DNA from: Ruminococcus sp.
GTDB lineage: Bacteria; Bacillota_A; Clostridia; Oscillospirales; Ruminococcaceae
DNA length: 64,000 nt
Direction of reading: 5' to 3'
Assembly (NCBI GenBank): GCA_017536105.1
Contig: JAFXRZ010000008.1
Location: forward strand, 1 to 64,000
The position numbers and the translations under genes are program-made. How positions within the stretch are numbered: position 1 is the stretch's first letter; each line of letters begins with the position of its first letter. Shown piece by piece: positions 1 to 13,589 of this stretch. Below the pieces are notes generated by a model. That model was not told the DNA's origin. It did no database searches and saw nothing but the letters and a program-made list of their open reading frames with translations.

Positions 1-29
1 ACGTCATCTGCTTGCCATTTTTCCGTCAT
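1..29 (-). CDS. 5' end of an unidentified gene, cut by the window edge
   Basis: An ATG at 27-29 (minus strand) is preceded by AAGGAG at 42-47, about 12 nt away. It opens a frame reading MTEKWQADD before leaving the window. Nine codons are too few to identify a family. The first 18 bases of the window recur almost exactly at 58682-58699, so this could be part of a repeat and not a gene. Confidence 0.3.
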
Positions 30-172
30 ATTTCCCAAATTCTCCTTGAAAGGCGCCAGCCTTCCTGCGTCGAATTTAGGCAATCTGACAAAAAAATGGA
101 CGTCGCATCTGACGCACAGGGGTTGTGCGGTGTTGCCTATATATAATATACGCAGGAGCTTTTCCGGATATG

Positions 173-207
173 AAAAAACTCCCCCGACCCGAAGATCGGA
201 GGAGGTT
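173..207 (-). terminator. Rho-independent terminator of the zinc-ribbon gene
   Basis: On the minus strand a G+C-rich stem (CTCCTCCGATC pairing with the GGTCGGGGGAG arm, two imperfect pairs) is followed directly by TTTTTT. It lies 18 nt past the stop codon of the gene ending at 225. Confidence 0.8.
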
Positions 208-224
208 GGTTTATTTTCGGGAGA

Positions 225-2333
225 TCAGAAGGTCTTGAGTTCTGTCTTTGTTCCTTCGTCTGCGCCGGAGAGTACTTCGTCAACAACATCTGCCAGCTTG
301 GTGTGAGCCTTCCAGGTCGAGCCGTAGCCCAGCTCAACATTACCCTCTGCATTGATAAGCGCATTATTTACTCTTACCGCAAGATAGAAGGTCTTTTCCT
401 TGGTCTTGTCGTCTGCTTCATAGGTGGCAGTTATCTTATAGACCTTAACGATATAGGTCTTGTCGTCGTAGCTGCTGATAGTTCCCTCGTCGAAGCCGTT
501 GCACTTAACGAGATAAGCCTTGTAAGCCTCGGGCTCGGAGAACTTGGTGATGTCGCCGTCGAAGTCGATCTCGCCGATGTAGCTTCTGCCGGTATAATCT
601 TCTGTAATTTCCTTAAGGATAGCGTTGAAGGAGCTTTCTGCTTCGTCCAGCTTCTTGTGATCCTCGGCTGTTGCGTCCTCAAGGATGTACTTGCCGTAGC
701 TGCCGTCATCCTCAATGGTTATCTCCTTGAAGTAATAGCCGTCGGCATCGGGAGTGCCTGCAGGCTTGTAGCCCTGCTCCTTTAAGCTCGAATATACATA
801 AGCCTTGATCTTAACGGTATCGCCGGCCTTGTAGAAGTCCTGCCTGTCCTCGATGGAGAAGGAAACATAGTCCTTGATGATCTGGCTGCAATTATCGGTA
901 TTTACCGAATAGCCTATCTTGAGATAGGGCAGAGCGCCTTCTGATTCGAGCTTGATGCCTTCAAAGATATCTATCTCTTCGGGCTCGGAAAGTCCGGAGA
1001 CTGTGAAGCTCTTGGATTCGCCGGTGTCCTTTACCAGATAGGTCTTGCCTTCGTATGTGAAGCAGTAACCCAGGGTCTCGCCGGTATCATTATCATAGAT
1101 GTACTCATCTTTCTCAAAATTCGAGTAGCTCAGATATGCTCTTATGCTGAACGAGTCGCCGTTCTTGAGGTTGTAGTTCGAGGTCTCGTAATCGTAGCGG
1201 ATGAAGGGATACTTGCTGCTCTTGTCGTCGAAGGTGGCTGTGCCCATCTCGTTGATGCCGCTGAAGGTGATGTTGAAGCCTTCAAACATATCGGTGATCT
1301 CTTCGGCCTCGATAAGACCCGTTACCTCAACTTCAAACTCTGTGTTCTCCAGCTTGATGTTTGCTTCTTCCAGGTCTTCCTCGTCATATTTTACCTTGCA
1401 CTTTACAGTGTCGCCGTTGGAAAGTCCCTCGGATGTGTCGAATTCGATCTTGAGCTTGTATTCGTCCTTGGAGGTAGCCATGAGAGCCTTGCGCATCTTC
1501 TTGGCTTCGCTCTTGCCGTCAGCCTTGTCGAAAGCCTTTTCAAGGGTCTTGGTGTCATCCGAAAGATACTTGCTGTAATTTCTCTCCTTCTTTGCGTCCT
1601 TGCCGTCGCCGTCCTCGTCCTCGTCGGCATCCTTGTCGTCATCGTCATCGTCGGCGTAATAGCCGTACTCGTATCTGTGAGGATCGCACTCTTCGCAGTT
1701 GAGGTAAGCTATTGCCTTGCCCTGGCCGTCGAGACCCGAGAATTCAACAACGAAAAGGTCCTTGGCATCTATCTCCTGGAATCTGGTCAAATGCTTGTAG
1801 ATAAGGAAACCTGCAACGCCGAGTATAGCAACGAGGGCTATGATAACAACGGGAATGATGATCTTCTTGGCGTTTCCGCCGGACTTGACAGCTGCTGCTG
1901 CCGGAACGGGAGAGGGAACTGCACCTGCCGCAACGGGCATACCGGTGTTGGGATCAAAACCGCCCTGAACGGGAGCTGCGCTGAATGCTGCTGCCTGATC
2001 CTGGATCTGCTGTGCCTCTGCGCCTGCATTAGCGGCAAAAGCCTCGGCCTGATCGGCTGTCGGGGGTACCGGCTCCGCGGCATAAACTGTTTCGGCAGAG
2101 CCCATGCTCTGCTCGATAGCCTCTTCTGCCTGTGCGGCTTCATCGCCGAGACCTGCAGCGGCTGCTGCGACGGCGGCTTCGGCAACGGGAGCAACGGCCT
2201 CAGGAACAGCTTCGGCAGCTGCTTCGGGGACGGTCTCCGCAGGAGCAGCTACGGGAGCTCCGCACTTACCGCAGAAGCGTTCGTTTTCGCCCAACGGATT
2301 ACCGCAGGACCCACAAAACTTACTCTGACTCAT
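225..2333 (-). CDS. Zinc-ribbon, single-pass membrane protein with large C-terminal domain
   Basis: This is a 702-residue protein. The ATG at 2331-2333 follows GGAGG by 6-7 nt; the frame is open 29 codons further upstream, but that stretch overlaps the promoter. Residues 7-24 form a four-cysteine zinc ribbon (Cys7, Cys10, Cys21, Cys24) of the zinc_ribbon_2 type. An Ala/Pro/Glu-rich linker runs to about 150, and one membrane helix spans about 158-178. The remaining roughly 520 residues are probably outside the cell and include an Asp-rich stretch near 220-245 and repeated beta-rich modules containing 'SGL..EEI.IFEGI'-like motifs. The topology (cytosolic ribbon, extracytoplasmic domain) resembles many Firmicute zinc-ribbon membrane proteins of unknown function. 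It has its own promoter and terminator, so it is monocistronic. The function is not known. Confidence 0.85.
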   Translation of the reverse strand: MSQSKFCGSCGNPLGENERFCGKCGAPVAAPAETVPEAAAEAVPEAVAPVAEAAVAAAAAGLGDEAAQAEEAIEQSMGSAETVYAAEPVPPTADQAEAFAANAGAEAQQIQDQAAAFSAAPVQGGFDPNTGMPVAAGAVPSPVPAAAAVKSGGNAKKIIIPVVIIALVAILGVAGFLIYKHLTRFQEIDAKDLFVVEFSGLDGQGKAIAYLNCEECDPHRYEYGYYADDDDDDKDADEDEDGDGKDAKKERNYSKYLSDDTKTLEKAFDKADGKSEAKKMRKALMATSKDEYKLKIEFDTSEGLSNGDTVKCKVKYDEEDLEEANIKLENTEFEVEVTGLIEAEEITDMFEGFNITFSGINEMGTATFDDKSSKYPFIRYDYETSNYNLKNGDSFSIRAYLSYSNFEKDEYIYDNDTGETLGYCFTYEGKTYLVKDTGESKSFTVSGLSEPEEIDIFEGIKLESEGALPYLKIGYSVNTDNCSQIIKDYVSFSIEDRQDFYKAGDTVKIKAYVYSSLKEQGYKPAGTPDADGYYFKEITIEDDGSYGKYILEDATAEDHKKLDEAESSFNAILKEITEDYTGRSYIGEIDFDGDITKFSEPEAYKAYLVKCNGFDEGTISSYDDKTYIVKVYKITATYEADDKTKEKTFYLAVRVNNALINAEGNVELGYGSTWKAHTKLADVVDEVLSGADEGTKTELKTF

Positions 2334-2399
2334 ATTACGACCTCCATGCATCAAATAATAAACATAAGAAACGTGAAAACGGACATTCTCACTCATATT

Positions 2400-2428
2400 A
2401 TTATAATATACAGTTTCCAAATTGTCAA
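2400..2428 (-). promoter_or_regulatory. Sigma-A promoter of the zinc-ribbon gene
   Basis: Minus-strand TTGACA (2423-2428), 17-nt spacer and TATAAT (2400-2405) form a perfect consensus, with about 60 nt to the start codon. Confidence 0.85.
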
Positions 2429-2440
2429 TAATTTTTATTT

Positions 2441-2865
2441 TTTTAATTCACCCACCAGCTTTCAATAGGAGAAAGAGGCAACCTTCGCCGGGCCTCCCTC
2501 ATAAGGGAGGCAGTTTCACTTAGTGAATGAGGCTGCGGTGCATCCGTTGAGAGAGGCTTTTTTAATTCCCCCACCAGCTTTTTTTAATACACCCACCAGC
2601 TTTCAATAGGAGAAAGAGGCAACCTTCGCCAGGCCTCCCTCTAAGGGAGGCGGTTTCACTTAGTGAATGAGGCTGCGGTGCATCCGTTGGGAGAGGCTTT
2701 TTTAATTCACCCACCAGCTTTCAATAGGAGAAAGAGGCAACCTTCGCCGAGCCTCCCCGGAGGGGTTCCACGCTCATAGTTTTCTATGGACAACACAAAG
2801 CAGCACGCTCTGTTGGGGGCTTTCCGATCGCCCCCAAACCCCTTCGGACACATATCTTTATTCTA
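2441..2865. repeat. Intergenic repeat block: two-and-a-half copies of family A plus one family C copy
   Basis: Family A units begin TTAATTCACCCACCAGC and end in GAGAGGCTTTTTT. Copy 1 spans about 2445-2563 and copy 2 about 2586-2703; they differ at only a few positions. A partial third copy starts at 2704. Each contains a CCTCCCT..AGGGAGG hairpin and a TTCACTTAGTGAA palindrome. At about 2800-2865 comes a family C unit (GTTGGGGGCTTTCCGATCG followed by a C-rich complement, so another hairpin). Related copies lie at 40.6 kb and 44.0-44.8 kb. No protein-coding potential was seen. Confidence 0.9.
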
Positions 2866-3242
2866 ACATAGCCTTAATAATATGCTTCGCGACAAATCTC
2901 CCACTTTTAAAATCTTTAAACATCAATGTTTGAAATTAACAAAAAAGTTACGTTTATGTCACGGAAATTCAACCGTAGAACTTTCCGGCGCAGGGGAGCT
3001 CAGGCTTTGTGCAAAACGTAAAATCGGCGTCTGCGGCAGCTTCAAATGCTTGACTTTTATATGGGCCTGTAATATAATAATATAATGTATCATAATGGAT
3101 CAGCACGCCCTTTTTTGTGCCCGAAGAACGCAGAAACAGGGTCGAAGATCCCAACAAAATGCAAGTCCGCGGTGCGGTCGGAAAGCGGATATACCGCCGC
3201 GCAGATGGACTGCTTTCAGAAGAATAAGGAGTGATCAGGCCT
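2866..3242 (+). other. Intergenic region and 5' leader of rpoB
   Basis: 2866-3049 is A+T-rich with nothing recognisable. From the promoter at 3050-3078 a leader of about 155 nt runs to the rpoB start. No L10/L7-L12 genes (rplJ, rplL) precede rpoB here. A 70-codon frame at 3095-3307 in the leader lacks a ribosome binding site and is not called. Confidence 0.6.
3050..3078 (+). promoter_or_regulatory. Promoter of rpoBC
   Basis: TTGACT (3050-3055), 17-nt spacer and TATAAT (3073-3078) fit sigma-A; a second TATAAT lies at 3081-3086. This gives rpoBC its own promoter, independent of ribosomal protein genes. Confidence 0.8.
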
Positions 3243-6200
3243 ATGGTGAATGTCAAGGAAGTCAAGCTTGGCAAGAATACCCGAAAGAGCTTTGCGAAGA
3301 TCAATGAGATCCTCGAAATGCCCAACCTCATCGAGGTGCAGAAGAACTCGTATCAGTGGTTCCTCGACGAGGGCCTCAAAGAGGTGTTCAGAGACGTTGC
3401 CGCTATTACGGATTATAACGGCACCCTCGAGCTGAATTTTGTGGACTACAGGTTTGATGAGACACCGAAGTACACAGTTGCGGAGTGCAAGGAAAGAGAT
3501 GTTACCTATGCAACACCGCTGCGTGTTACTGCGAGACTTATCAACACCGAGACCGGCGTAATTAAGGAGTCCGAGGTCTATATGGGAGATTTCCCGCTTA
3601 TGACCGACAGCGGCACCTTCGTTATCAACGGAGCAGAGCGAGTTATCGTTTCACAGCTCGTCCGTTCTCCCGGCGTTTATTACGCTCTCGAAAAGGACAA
3701 GAACGGCAAGGACCTCTTCAAGACCACAGTAATCCCCAACAGAGGAGCTTGGCTTGAGTATGAAATGGATTCCAACGACGTTGTCTATGTCCGCATAGAC
3801 AAGAACAGAAAGATACCCCTTACGACATTCATCCGTGCCATCGGCTACGGCACAAACGAGCAGATCGAAGACCTCTTCGGACCCGACGAGAGGATCAACC
3901 AGACTATCCTCATCAAGGACAACACCGCAAACCACGAGGAAGCTCTGCTCGAGACCTACCGCAAGCTCCGTCCCGGCGAGCCTGCAACAGTTGACAGCGC
4001 AACAACGCTGCTCAACAACCTCTTCTTCGATGCAAAGAGATACGATCTTGCAAGATTCGGAAGATACAAGTACAACAAGAAGCTCGGCGTCGGTTCGAGA
4101 CTTTCCGGACATCTGCTTTCGAGACCCGTGGTAAATCCGCTTACCGGCGAGGTCATCGCAGAAGCCGGCGAGACACTTTCCTATGTTCGCGCAATGGAGA
4201 TCGAGCAGGCAGGTGTCTGCGAGGCTTATGTAAATGTTGAGACGAGAGAGCTTGTGGTCAATCCTTCGACAGGCGAGCTCGAGACAAAGATAGAGGACAA
4301 GGAAGTCAAGATCATAGGCAACGGCATGGTAGATGCTTCCGGCTATATCAGCTTTGATGCCACAGAGTACGGCGTGAACGAGAAGGTCTCGTTCAAGGTG
4401 CTCAAGGAGATACTTGATACCTGTTCCACCGAGGAAGAGCTGAGAGAGGCTGTTAAGGCCAAGGCTGACGAGCTCGTTCCCAAGCACATCACTATCGACG
4501 ATATCATCGCTACCATTTCTTATTTCCTCAACCTTTGCGAGGGCGTGGGCAGCGTTGACGACATCGACCACCTGGGCAACAGACGTATCCGCTCTGTTGG
4601 AGAGCTGCTGCAGAACCAGTTCCGCATCGGCTTCACCAGAATGGAGAGAGTTGTCAGAGAAAGAATGAACACTCAGTCGCAGGATATGGAAGTCATCACT
4701 CCCACTGCGCTCATCAATATCAGACCCATAACCGCAGCTATCAAGGAATTCTTCGGTTCCTCGCCGCTGTCTCAGTTCATGGATCAGAACAATCCTCTTG
4801 CAGAGCTCACTCACAAGAGAAGACTTTCCGCACTCGGACCCGGAGGTCTTTCGAGAGACCGTGCAAGCTTCGAGGTGCGTGACGTTCACTATTCGCACTA
4901 CGGAAGAATGTGCCCCATCGAGACTCCTGAAGGCCCGAACATCGGACTTATCTCCTACCTCGCTTCCTTCGCAAGGATCAACGAGTACGGCTTCATCGAG
5001 GCTCCTTACAGAAAAGTCGATAAGGAGACCGGCGTAGTTACCGACGAGGTAGTTTATATGACCGCCGATGTCGAGGATAACTTCATGGTAGCTCAGGCAA
5101 ACGAGCCTCTGACCGAGGACCACAAGTTCGCAAGAGCTAAGGTAAACGGCCGTTTCCGCGACCAGATCCTCGAGATCGAAAGAAACAAGATAGATTTCAT
5201 GGATGTATCGCCTAAGATGGTGGTATCCGTTGCTACAGCCTGCATCCCCTTCCTCGAGAACGACGACGCTAACCGTGCTCTCATGGGATCGAACATGCAG
5301 AGACAGGCTGTTCCGCTGCTCAAGACCGAGTCGCCTATCGTCGGCACCGGTATGGAGTATAAGGCCTGCGTTGACTCCGGCGTTGCCGTAGTTGCAAAGG
5401 CAGACGGCGTTGTTGAGAGCGTTGACGCCGACAGAGTCGTTGTCCGCGAGGAGGACGGCAATACAAGAACTTACACAATGACCAAGTTCAAGCGCTCCAA
5501 TGCCGGCACCTGCACCAACCAGAGACCTATCGTCGATAAGGGCGAGAAGATCAAGAAGGGACAGGTAATAGGCGACGGCCCCGCGACCTCAAACGGCGAG
5601 CTCTCTCTGGGTAAGAACGCACTCATCGGCTTCATGACCTGGGAAGGCTATAACTATGAGGACGCTGTTCTGCTCAACGAGAACCTCGTAAGACAGGATA
5701 AGTATACTTCTATCCATATAGAAGAGTATGAGATCGAATGCAGAGATACCAAGCTCGGACCCGAGGAGATCACAAGAGATATCCCCAACGTGGGCGAGGA
5801 TGCACTGAAGGATCTTGACGAAAACGGCATCATCCGCATCGGTGCCGAGGTAAGAGCCGGTGATATACTTGTCGGAAAGGTAACGCCCAAGGGCGAGACC
5901 GAGCTCACCGCAGAGGAAAGACTGCTGAGAGCTATCTTCGGCGAGAAGGCAAGAGAAGTAAGAGATAATTCTCTTAAAGTTCCTCACGGCGAAGCAGGTA
6001 TAATCATCGACGTTAAGAAGTTCACAAGAGAAAACTGCGACGAGCTCTCTCCCGGAGTGAATATGCTGGTAAGATGCTATATCGCTCAGAAGAGAAAGAT
6101 CTCCGTCGGAGATAAAATGGCAGGACGCCACGGAAACAAGGGCGTTGTATCGCGCATCCTTCCTCAGGAGGATATGCCCTTCCTCGAGGACGGTACTCCT

Positions 6201-7094
6201 CTCGATATCGTGCTCAACCCCCTGGGCGTTCCTTCGCGTATGAATATCGGTCAGGTGCTTGAAGTACACCTCGGCATGGCCTGCAAGGCTCTCGGCTGGA
6301 GGATCATGACCCCTGTATTCGACGGCGCACACGAAGCCGATATCCGCGAGTGCTTCCGCGAGGCACAGAAGAAGCACCTCGAAGAAAAGGACAAGGAGTT
6401 CACCCTCCATACAATGGACGAGGTCATCAATCCCGGTGCCCTCGAAATGAGCGAGGACGGAAAGTTCACGGTATATGACGGAAGAACGGGCGAAAAGTTC
6501 GACAACCGCGTAACCGTAGGCTATATGTACTACCTCAAGCTGCATCACCTTGTTGACGATAAGATACACGCCCGTTCGGTCGGACCTTACTCGCTGGTTA
6601 CCCAGCAGCCTCTCGGCGGTAAGGCTCAGTTCGGCGGACAGCGTTTCGGAGAAATGGAAGTTTGGGCTCTCGAGGCTTACGGCGCAGCATATACCCTCCA
6701 GGAGATCCTCACCGTCAAGTCCGACGATACCACAGGAAGAGTCAAGACCTACGAGGCTATCGTCAAGGGCCAGAACACTCCGACTCCGGGCATACCCGAA
6801 GCATTCAGAGTTCTTGTTAAGGAACTGCAGAGCCTCGGACTCGACATCAACGTTCTTGATGTTGAGGGCAACGCTATCGACCTCAAGCAGTCCTTCGACG
6901 ACGATGACGATTATGTTCCCAAGGCAGCTCTTGAAGCCGAGGAGGACATGGACTTCTCCATCGACGACGGAGACCTCAGCGACGGCTTCATGGCCGAGGA
7001 CGAGGACGGCGTTTCCGAGCTGGACGATTATCTTGACGACGTTGCTTCCTCCGAATACGGCAGCGACGACGATGAGGTTGACGACTATCTCTGA
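3243..7094 (+). CDS. rpoB: DNA-directed RNA polymerase subunit beta
   Basis: This is the RNA polymerase beta subunit, 1283 residues. The chosen ATG at 3243 lies 11 nt after AAGGAG; the in-frame GTG at 3231 overlaps that site and is rejected. Signatures include the rifampicin region ([20 protein letters not shown], then [13 protein letters not shown]) near residues 503-540, with the Asp, His and Ser usually linked to rifampicin sensitivity all present. Further on are [14 protein letters not shown] and the active-site Lys/Arg region [13 protein letters not shown]. The C-terminus carries an acidic tail of about 65 residues (DDDDDY... to the final DDDEVDDYL), longer than in Bacillus RpoB (about 1193 residues). 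It is followed 61 nt later by rpoC. Confidence 0.98.
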   Translation: MVNVKEVKLGKNTRKSFAKINEILEMPNLIEVQKNSYQWFLDEGLKEVFRDVAAITDYNGTLELNFVDYRFDETPKYTVAECKERDVTYATPLRVTARLINTETGVIKESEVYMGDFPLMTDSGTFVINGAERVIVSQLVRSPGVYYALEKDKNGKDLFKTTVIPNRGAWLEYEMDSNDVVYVRIDKNRKIPLTTFIRAIGYGTNEQIEDLFGPDERINQTILIKDNTANHEEALLETYRKLRPGEPATVDSATTLLNNLFFDAKRYDLARFGRYKYNKKLGVGSRLSGHLLSRPVVNPLTGEVIAEAGETLSYVRAMEIEQAGVCEAYVNVETRELVVNPSTGELETKIEDKEVKIIGNGMVDASGYISFDATEYGVNEKVSFKVLKEILDTCSTEEELREAVKAKADELVPKHITIDDIIATISYFLNLCEGVGSVDDIDHLGNRRIRSVGELLQNQFRIGFTRMERVVRERMNTQSQDMEVITPTALINIRPITAAIKEFFGSSPLSQFMDQNNPLAELTHKRRLSALGPGGLSRDRASFEVRDVHYSHYGRMCPIETPEGPNIGLISYLASFARINEYGFIEAPYRKVDKETGVVTDEVVYMTADVEDNFMVAQANEPLTEDHKFARAKVNGRFRDQILEIERNKIDFMDVSPKMVVSVATACIPFLENDDANRALMGSNMQRQAVPLLKTESPIVGTGMEYKACVDSGVAVVAKADGVVESVDADRVVVREEDGNTRTYTMTKFKRSNAGTCTNQRPIVDKGEKIKKGQVIGDGPATSNGELSLGKNALIGFMTWEGYNYEDAVLLNENLVRQDKYTSIHIEEYEIECRDTKLGPEEITRDIPNVGEDALKDLDENGIIRIGAEVRAGDILVGKVTPKGETELTAEERLLRAIFGEKAREVRDNSLKVPHGEAGIIIDVKKFTRENCDELSPGVNMLVRCYIAQKRKISVGDKMAGRHGNKGVVSRILPQEDMPFLEDGTPLDIVLNPLGVPSRMNIGQVLEVHLGMACKALGWRIMTPVFDGAHEADIRECFREAQKKHLEEKDKEFTLHTMDEVINPGALEMSEDGKFTVYDGRTGEKFDNRVTVGYMYYLKLHHLVDDKIHARSVGPYSLVTQQPLGGKAQFGGQRFGEMEVWALEAYGAAYTLQEILTVKSDDTTGRVKTYEAIVKGQNTPTPGIPEAFRVLVKELQSLGLDINVLDVEGNAIDLKQSFDDDDDYVPKAALEAEEDMDFSIDDGDLSDGFMAEDEDGVSELDDYLDDVASSEYGSDDDEVDDYL

Positions 7095-7155
7095 TGTTCC
7101 GTTAAGAAGAATGTAAGCCTGTAAGTTAATAGACAACAGAAAGAGGGTACTGTTA

Positions 7156-10698
<3,543 letters not shown>

Positions 10699-10718
10699 TG
10701 ATCTTATCCACAGGATAC

Positions 10719-10758
10719 AAAAAAGGTATCTTTCCCGAAGAGGGGAAGATACCTTTTT
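10719..10758. terminator. Bidirectional terminator between rpoC and pta
   Basis: A 15-16 bp stem (AAAAGGTATCTTTCCC with GGGAAGATACCTTTTT) has a 6-nt loop and A/T tracts on both sides. It can end rpoBC on plus and pta on minus. Confidence 0.9.
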
Positions 10759-10792
10759 AAGTTTGCAATAATTTGAGTTTGATGAAGCCGGA

Positions 10793-11809
10793 TCATGCCA
10801 TGCCGGCGGTGATTATAGCCATCTTGTAAACTTCGTCAGCGTTGCAGCCGCGGGAAAGATCGTTGATAGGAGCGTTCAGACCCTGGAGTATCGGGCCGTA
10901 AGCCTCGTATCCGCCGAGACGCTGTGCGATCTTGTAGCCGATGTTGCCTGCCTCGATAAGGGGGAAGATGAAGGTGTTGGCCTGGCCTGCTACCTTGGAG
11001 TCGGGGCACTTGGTCTTTGCAACTTCTGCGGAAACAGCAGCGTCGAACTGGAACTCACCGTCGATCACCAGCTCGGGGTCGATCTTGCGAGCCTCGATAA
11101 CTGCATCGTGGCTGAGCTGAACAGTGCCGCCCTTGCCGGAACCGTAGGTCGAGAAGCTGAGAACAGCCACCTTCGGGTCGATGCCGAAGAAAGCAGCAGT
11201 GCGTGCAGTCTCAACAGCTACCTCTGCAAGCTGCTGTGCAGCCGAGAGAACAACGTTGCCTTCCTTGTCAACTCTGTCGGTGTAGCCGAGGTTGATAGCG
11301 CAGTCGCCCATGGAGATCTTCTCCTCAACGCCGTCCTTCTCTCTGAAAAGGATGAAGGAGGAGCTTACGAGGTTGGAGCCCTTCTTGGTCTTGATTATCT
11401 GGAGAGCAGGTCGAACTGTGTCGGCAGTGGAATAAGTTGCACCGCCCAGCAGAGCGTCAGCCTTGCCGCTCTTAACGAGCATCGTGCCGAAGTAGTTGCT
11501 CTTCTTGAGGAGCTCGCGGCACTCTTCCTCGGTCATTTTGCCCTTGCGGAGCTCCACCATCTGAGCGACCATAGCGTCCATATCGGGATAAGTAAGGGGA
11601 TCCATGATAGCAGCAGCGGAGATATCGAAGCCGCCGTTATCGGCAGCAGCCTTAACCTCATCGACATTACCGCAGAGGATAACGCCCATAAGACCTTCTT
11701 TAAGGAGCCTGTCCGCAGCGGAGAGGATACGGGCATCTGTGCCCTCGGTGAAAACGATAGTTTTTTTGCTTGCTTTAAGATTAGCAAGCAGCTTGTCAAA
11801 CATTGCCAT
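10793..11809 (-). CDS. pta: Phosphate acetyltransferase
   Basis: This enzyme interconverts acetyl-CoA and acetyl phosphate, the first step of acetate and ATP formation in fermentation. It is 338 residues, typical of short Pta proteins. Family features visible are the N-terminal IVFTEGTDARILSAADRL, the central GGATYSTADTVRPALQIIKT and SSSFILF, and the C-terminal FPLIEAGNIGYKIAQRLGG and GLNAPINDLSRGC. The ATG at 11809 follows GGAGG. There is no acetate kinase gene beside it, so the usual pta-ackA pairing is broken here. It has its own promoter at 11873-11901 and is convergent with rpoC. Confidence 0.95.
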   Translation of the reverse strand: MAMFDKLLANLKASKKTIVFTEGTDARILSAADRLLKEGLMGVILCGNVDEVKAAADNGGFDISAAAIMDPLTYPDMDAMVAQMVELRKGKMTEEECRELLKKSNYFGTMLVKSGKADALLGGATYSTADTVRPALQIIKTKKGSNLVSSSFILFREKDGVEEKISMGDCAINLGYTDRVDKEGNVVLSAAQQLAEVAVETARTAAFFGIDPKVAVLSFSTYGSGKGGTVQLSHDAVIEARKIDPELVIDGEFQFDAAVSAEVAKTKCPDSKVAGQANTFIFPLIEAGNIGYKIAQRLGGYEAYGPILQGLNAPINDLSRGCNADEVYKMAIITAGMA

Positions 11810-11872
11810 AAAAAACGACCTCCATTTATTAGCTGATAGCTTACGGCAGCACGTGCGTGCTGTGTTATATAT

Positions 11873-11901
11873 ATTATAGCACTGAAATTATCAAAATGCA
11901 A
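11873..11901 (-). promoter_or_regulatory. Promoter of pta
   Basis: Minus-strand TTGCAT (11896-11901), 17-nt spacer and TATAAT (11873-11878), about 65 nt before the start codon. Confidence 0.75.
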
Positions 11902-11946
11902 GTAAAATTTGAGCACAAGGGAAGCCGACCCAACGCGCTTCGCGGT

Positions 11947-12357
11947 TTACCTTGTTACCCTGCACCCCACGACCTTTACCTCCGCAAGCGGTCTGCTCTC
12001 TCCGTCTGTCACTTTCACTATGTAACAGCATACCGTCCGCCCGGACTTGATAAGCTCCGTCTCTGCGTAAACCGTCTCCGTCTTCGGCACCCCAAGAAAG
12101 GATATGTCACTGGTCAGCGACACCCAGTTGGGGTCATTCAGGTTCGAGGCTATCGCAAAGGCAAAGTCTGCGATCGTGAAATACACTCCCCCCATAACTC
12201 CGCCGACGGCGTTCCTGTGGCGGTCGGTTATCTTAAGGCTCACCTTCGCGTAGTTCTCTCCCACGGCTTCGATAACTGCCCCGTTTTCCGTGGCGAAGCG
12301 GTCGTTGCGGAAAAATTCCCGTGCCTTTTCCAGTTCTTTTTCATCATAGATGTTCAT
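11947..12357 (-). CDS. PaaI-family hotdog thioesterase
   Basis: This 136-residue single hotdog-fold protein resembles PaaI/YbgC-type acyl-CoA thioesterases. The HRNAVGGVMGGVYFTIADFAFAIA stretch (about residues 47-70) matches the helix region of the family, where an Asn/Gly and an acidic residue form the active site. The C-terminal strands (SDISFLGVP, AETELIKSGR, VKVTDGE) are conserved in style. The substrate cannot be told from sequence. The start ATG at 12357 follows AGGAG. It lies 19 nt after the TraB/GumN gene and is probably co-transcribed with it. Confidence 0.85.
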   Translation of the reverse strand: MNIYDEKELEKAREFFRNDRFATENGAVIEAVGENYAKVSLKITDRHRNAVGGVMGGVYFTIADFAFAIASNLNDPNWVSLTSDISFLGVPKTETVYAETELIKSGRTVCCYIVKVTDGESRPLAEVKVVGCRVTR

Positions 12358-12376
12358 TAAAATTCTCCTGTTTCGT

Positions 12377-13489
12377 TTATTGCTGCGGACTTATCTGCCT
12401 CAGGGTGTAGCCGTCCTGCTCGAGCAGGGAGATCAGCCCCTTTTCTCCCGGGAAATGGGAAGCCCCGACGATATACAGAACGTTCTTTCCGCTGTTCATA
12501 AGCTCCTCGGCCTTTTCCTTCATCCCGACGTTTCTGTCAAAGAGGAAGATACTGTTGTACTCGTTGAAGATGTCTATGTCGTGGTCGGTGACGGTTATCC
12601 CCGCAGCCTCGTTTTCGGCGATGAAGGTCTCGACCTTGGTATCGTCAAAGGCCTCGATATCTCCTTTTTTCCAGCAGTCGTACACATTATCCACGCTCTG
12701 TATCAGCAGGTCCATCATATCGGCGGAATAGCTGGAGAGAACATATCCGTATATCTCGTCCGAGATCGAGAGATACATATCCAGCTGGAGGTCAACGGAC
12801 TCGATCTCGAATATCTCCTTGCCGTCACTGTGGGCGAGACCCAGAAGGTGTTCGTCCAGGCCGATGTCGAAATCCAGCCCGCTTTTTTCTGCGAGCATTG
12901 TTTCGGCCATAGTGGAGAGGGCCCAGAGCTTATAGTTTTTCAGCCGCGTGGGGTCGAAGCCCATATATTCCAGATACCCCTTTAAGTTCTCGGACACCTC
13001 CGGGTCGAGGTGATCCTCAAAGGTGGTGCCGTCGGAATAGAACAATGCTTCCGACTGCTTCAGCTGGAAGGCGTAGTTGGAAGAGGCTTCCGGGGCGTCA
13101 CACTCCACAGCCAGCACGTCTGCGGAATCGTAAGCGTCGGTAATGATCTTCGGCAGGGGATAGCACTCGTCCTTCAAGGCGTGCAGAGAGCCGATGAACA
13201 CGACTCTTGCCCCCTCCGGCGAAACATACTCCCACATCGGAGGCGTGATATCCGTTCCTTCGGTGTCGTCAGGTTCGCTGCTGTCGGTCTCCGATCCTGT
13301 GCTTTCGTCGGGAAGGGAAGATGTTTCAGTCTCTTCCGGCTCGGGCGAAAGTGTCTGGGAGGGTGCAGCCGATGATGCTTCTTCCTCCGAGCTTTTTGAG
13401 CTGCTGTCCGAGCTGCTGCATCCCGACACCGAGAGCACCGAAGCCAGCGCAAGGCTCAAAAAGCCTGACAGTATTTTTTTCTTTCTCAT
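12377..13489 (-). CDS. TraB/GumN-family lipoprotein
   Basis: This is a 370-residue secreted lipoprotein. The signal peptide (MRKKKILSGFLSLALASVLS) ends in the lipobox SVSGC, with Cys24 as the lipidation site. A Ser/Glu/Pro/Thr-rich linker of about 60 residues follows. The rest is a TraB/GumN (Tiki-like) domain with the family's conserved elements: GSLHALKDECYPLP with a GX2H motif, AVECD, DIGLDEHLLGLA, FDRNVGMKEKAEELM, and near the C-terminus IVGASHFPGEKGLISLLEQDGY. Eukaryotic Tiki members are metalloproteases; bacterial roles are poorly known. The ATG at 13489 follows GGAG. No clear promoter was seen after the upstream acpP terminator. Confidence 0.9.
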   Translation of the reverse strand: MRKKKILSGFLSLALASVLSVSGCSSSDSSSKSSEEEASSAAPSQTLSPEPEETETSSLPDESTGSETDSSEPDDTEGTDITPPMWEYVSPEGARVVFIGSLHALKDECYPLPKIITDAYDSADVLAVECDAPEASSNYAFQLKQSEALFYSDGTTFEDHLDPEVSENLKGYLEYMGFDPTRLKNYKLWALSTMAETMLAEKSGLDFDIGLDEHLLGLAHSDGKEIFEIESVDLQLDMYLSISDEIYGYVLSSYSADMMDLLIQSVDNVYDCWKKGDIEAFDDTKVETFIAENEAAGITVTDHDIDIFNEYNSIFLFDRNVGMKEKAEELMNSGKNVLYIVGASHFPGEKGLISLLEQDGYTLRQISPQQ

Positions 13490-13522
13490 TTTTGTCTCCT
13501 ACGCATATCTATTTTAATACTG

Positions 13523-13560
13523 CAAAAAAAAGTGCCGCTGCATTTTTTTGCAGCAGCACG
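13523..13560 (-). terminator. Terminator of acpP
   Basis: Minus-strand stem GTGCTGCTGCA / TGCAGCGGCAC, A-rich loop, then eight T residues. Confidence 0.85.
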
Positions 13561-13589
13561 TTGCTTTTGAAATATCTGCAAAGCAAAGA

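Noticed and set aside
3231..3242. GTG at 3231 as the rpoB start
   Set aside because: It overlaps the AAGGAG ribosome site; the ATG at 3243 fits the family N-terminus.
3095..3307. 70-codon frame in the rpoB leader overlapping the rpoB start
   Set aside because: No ribosome binding site, no recognisable motif, and it overlaps the firmly placed rpoB start.
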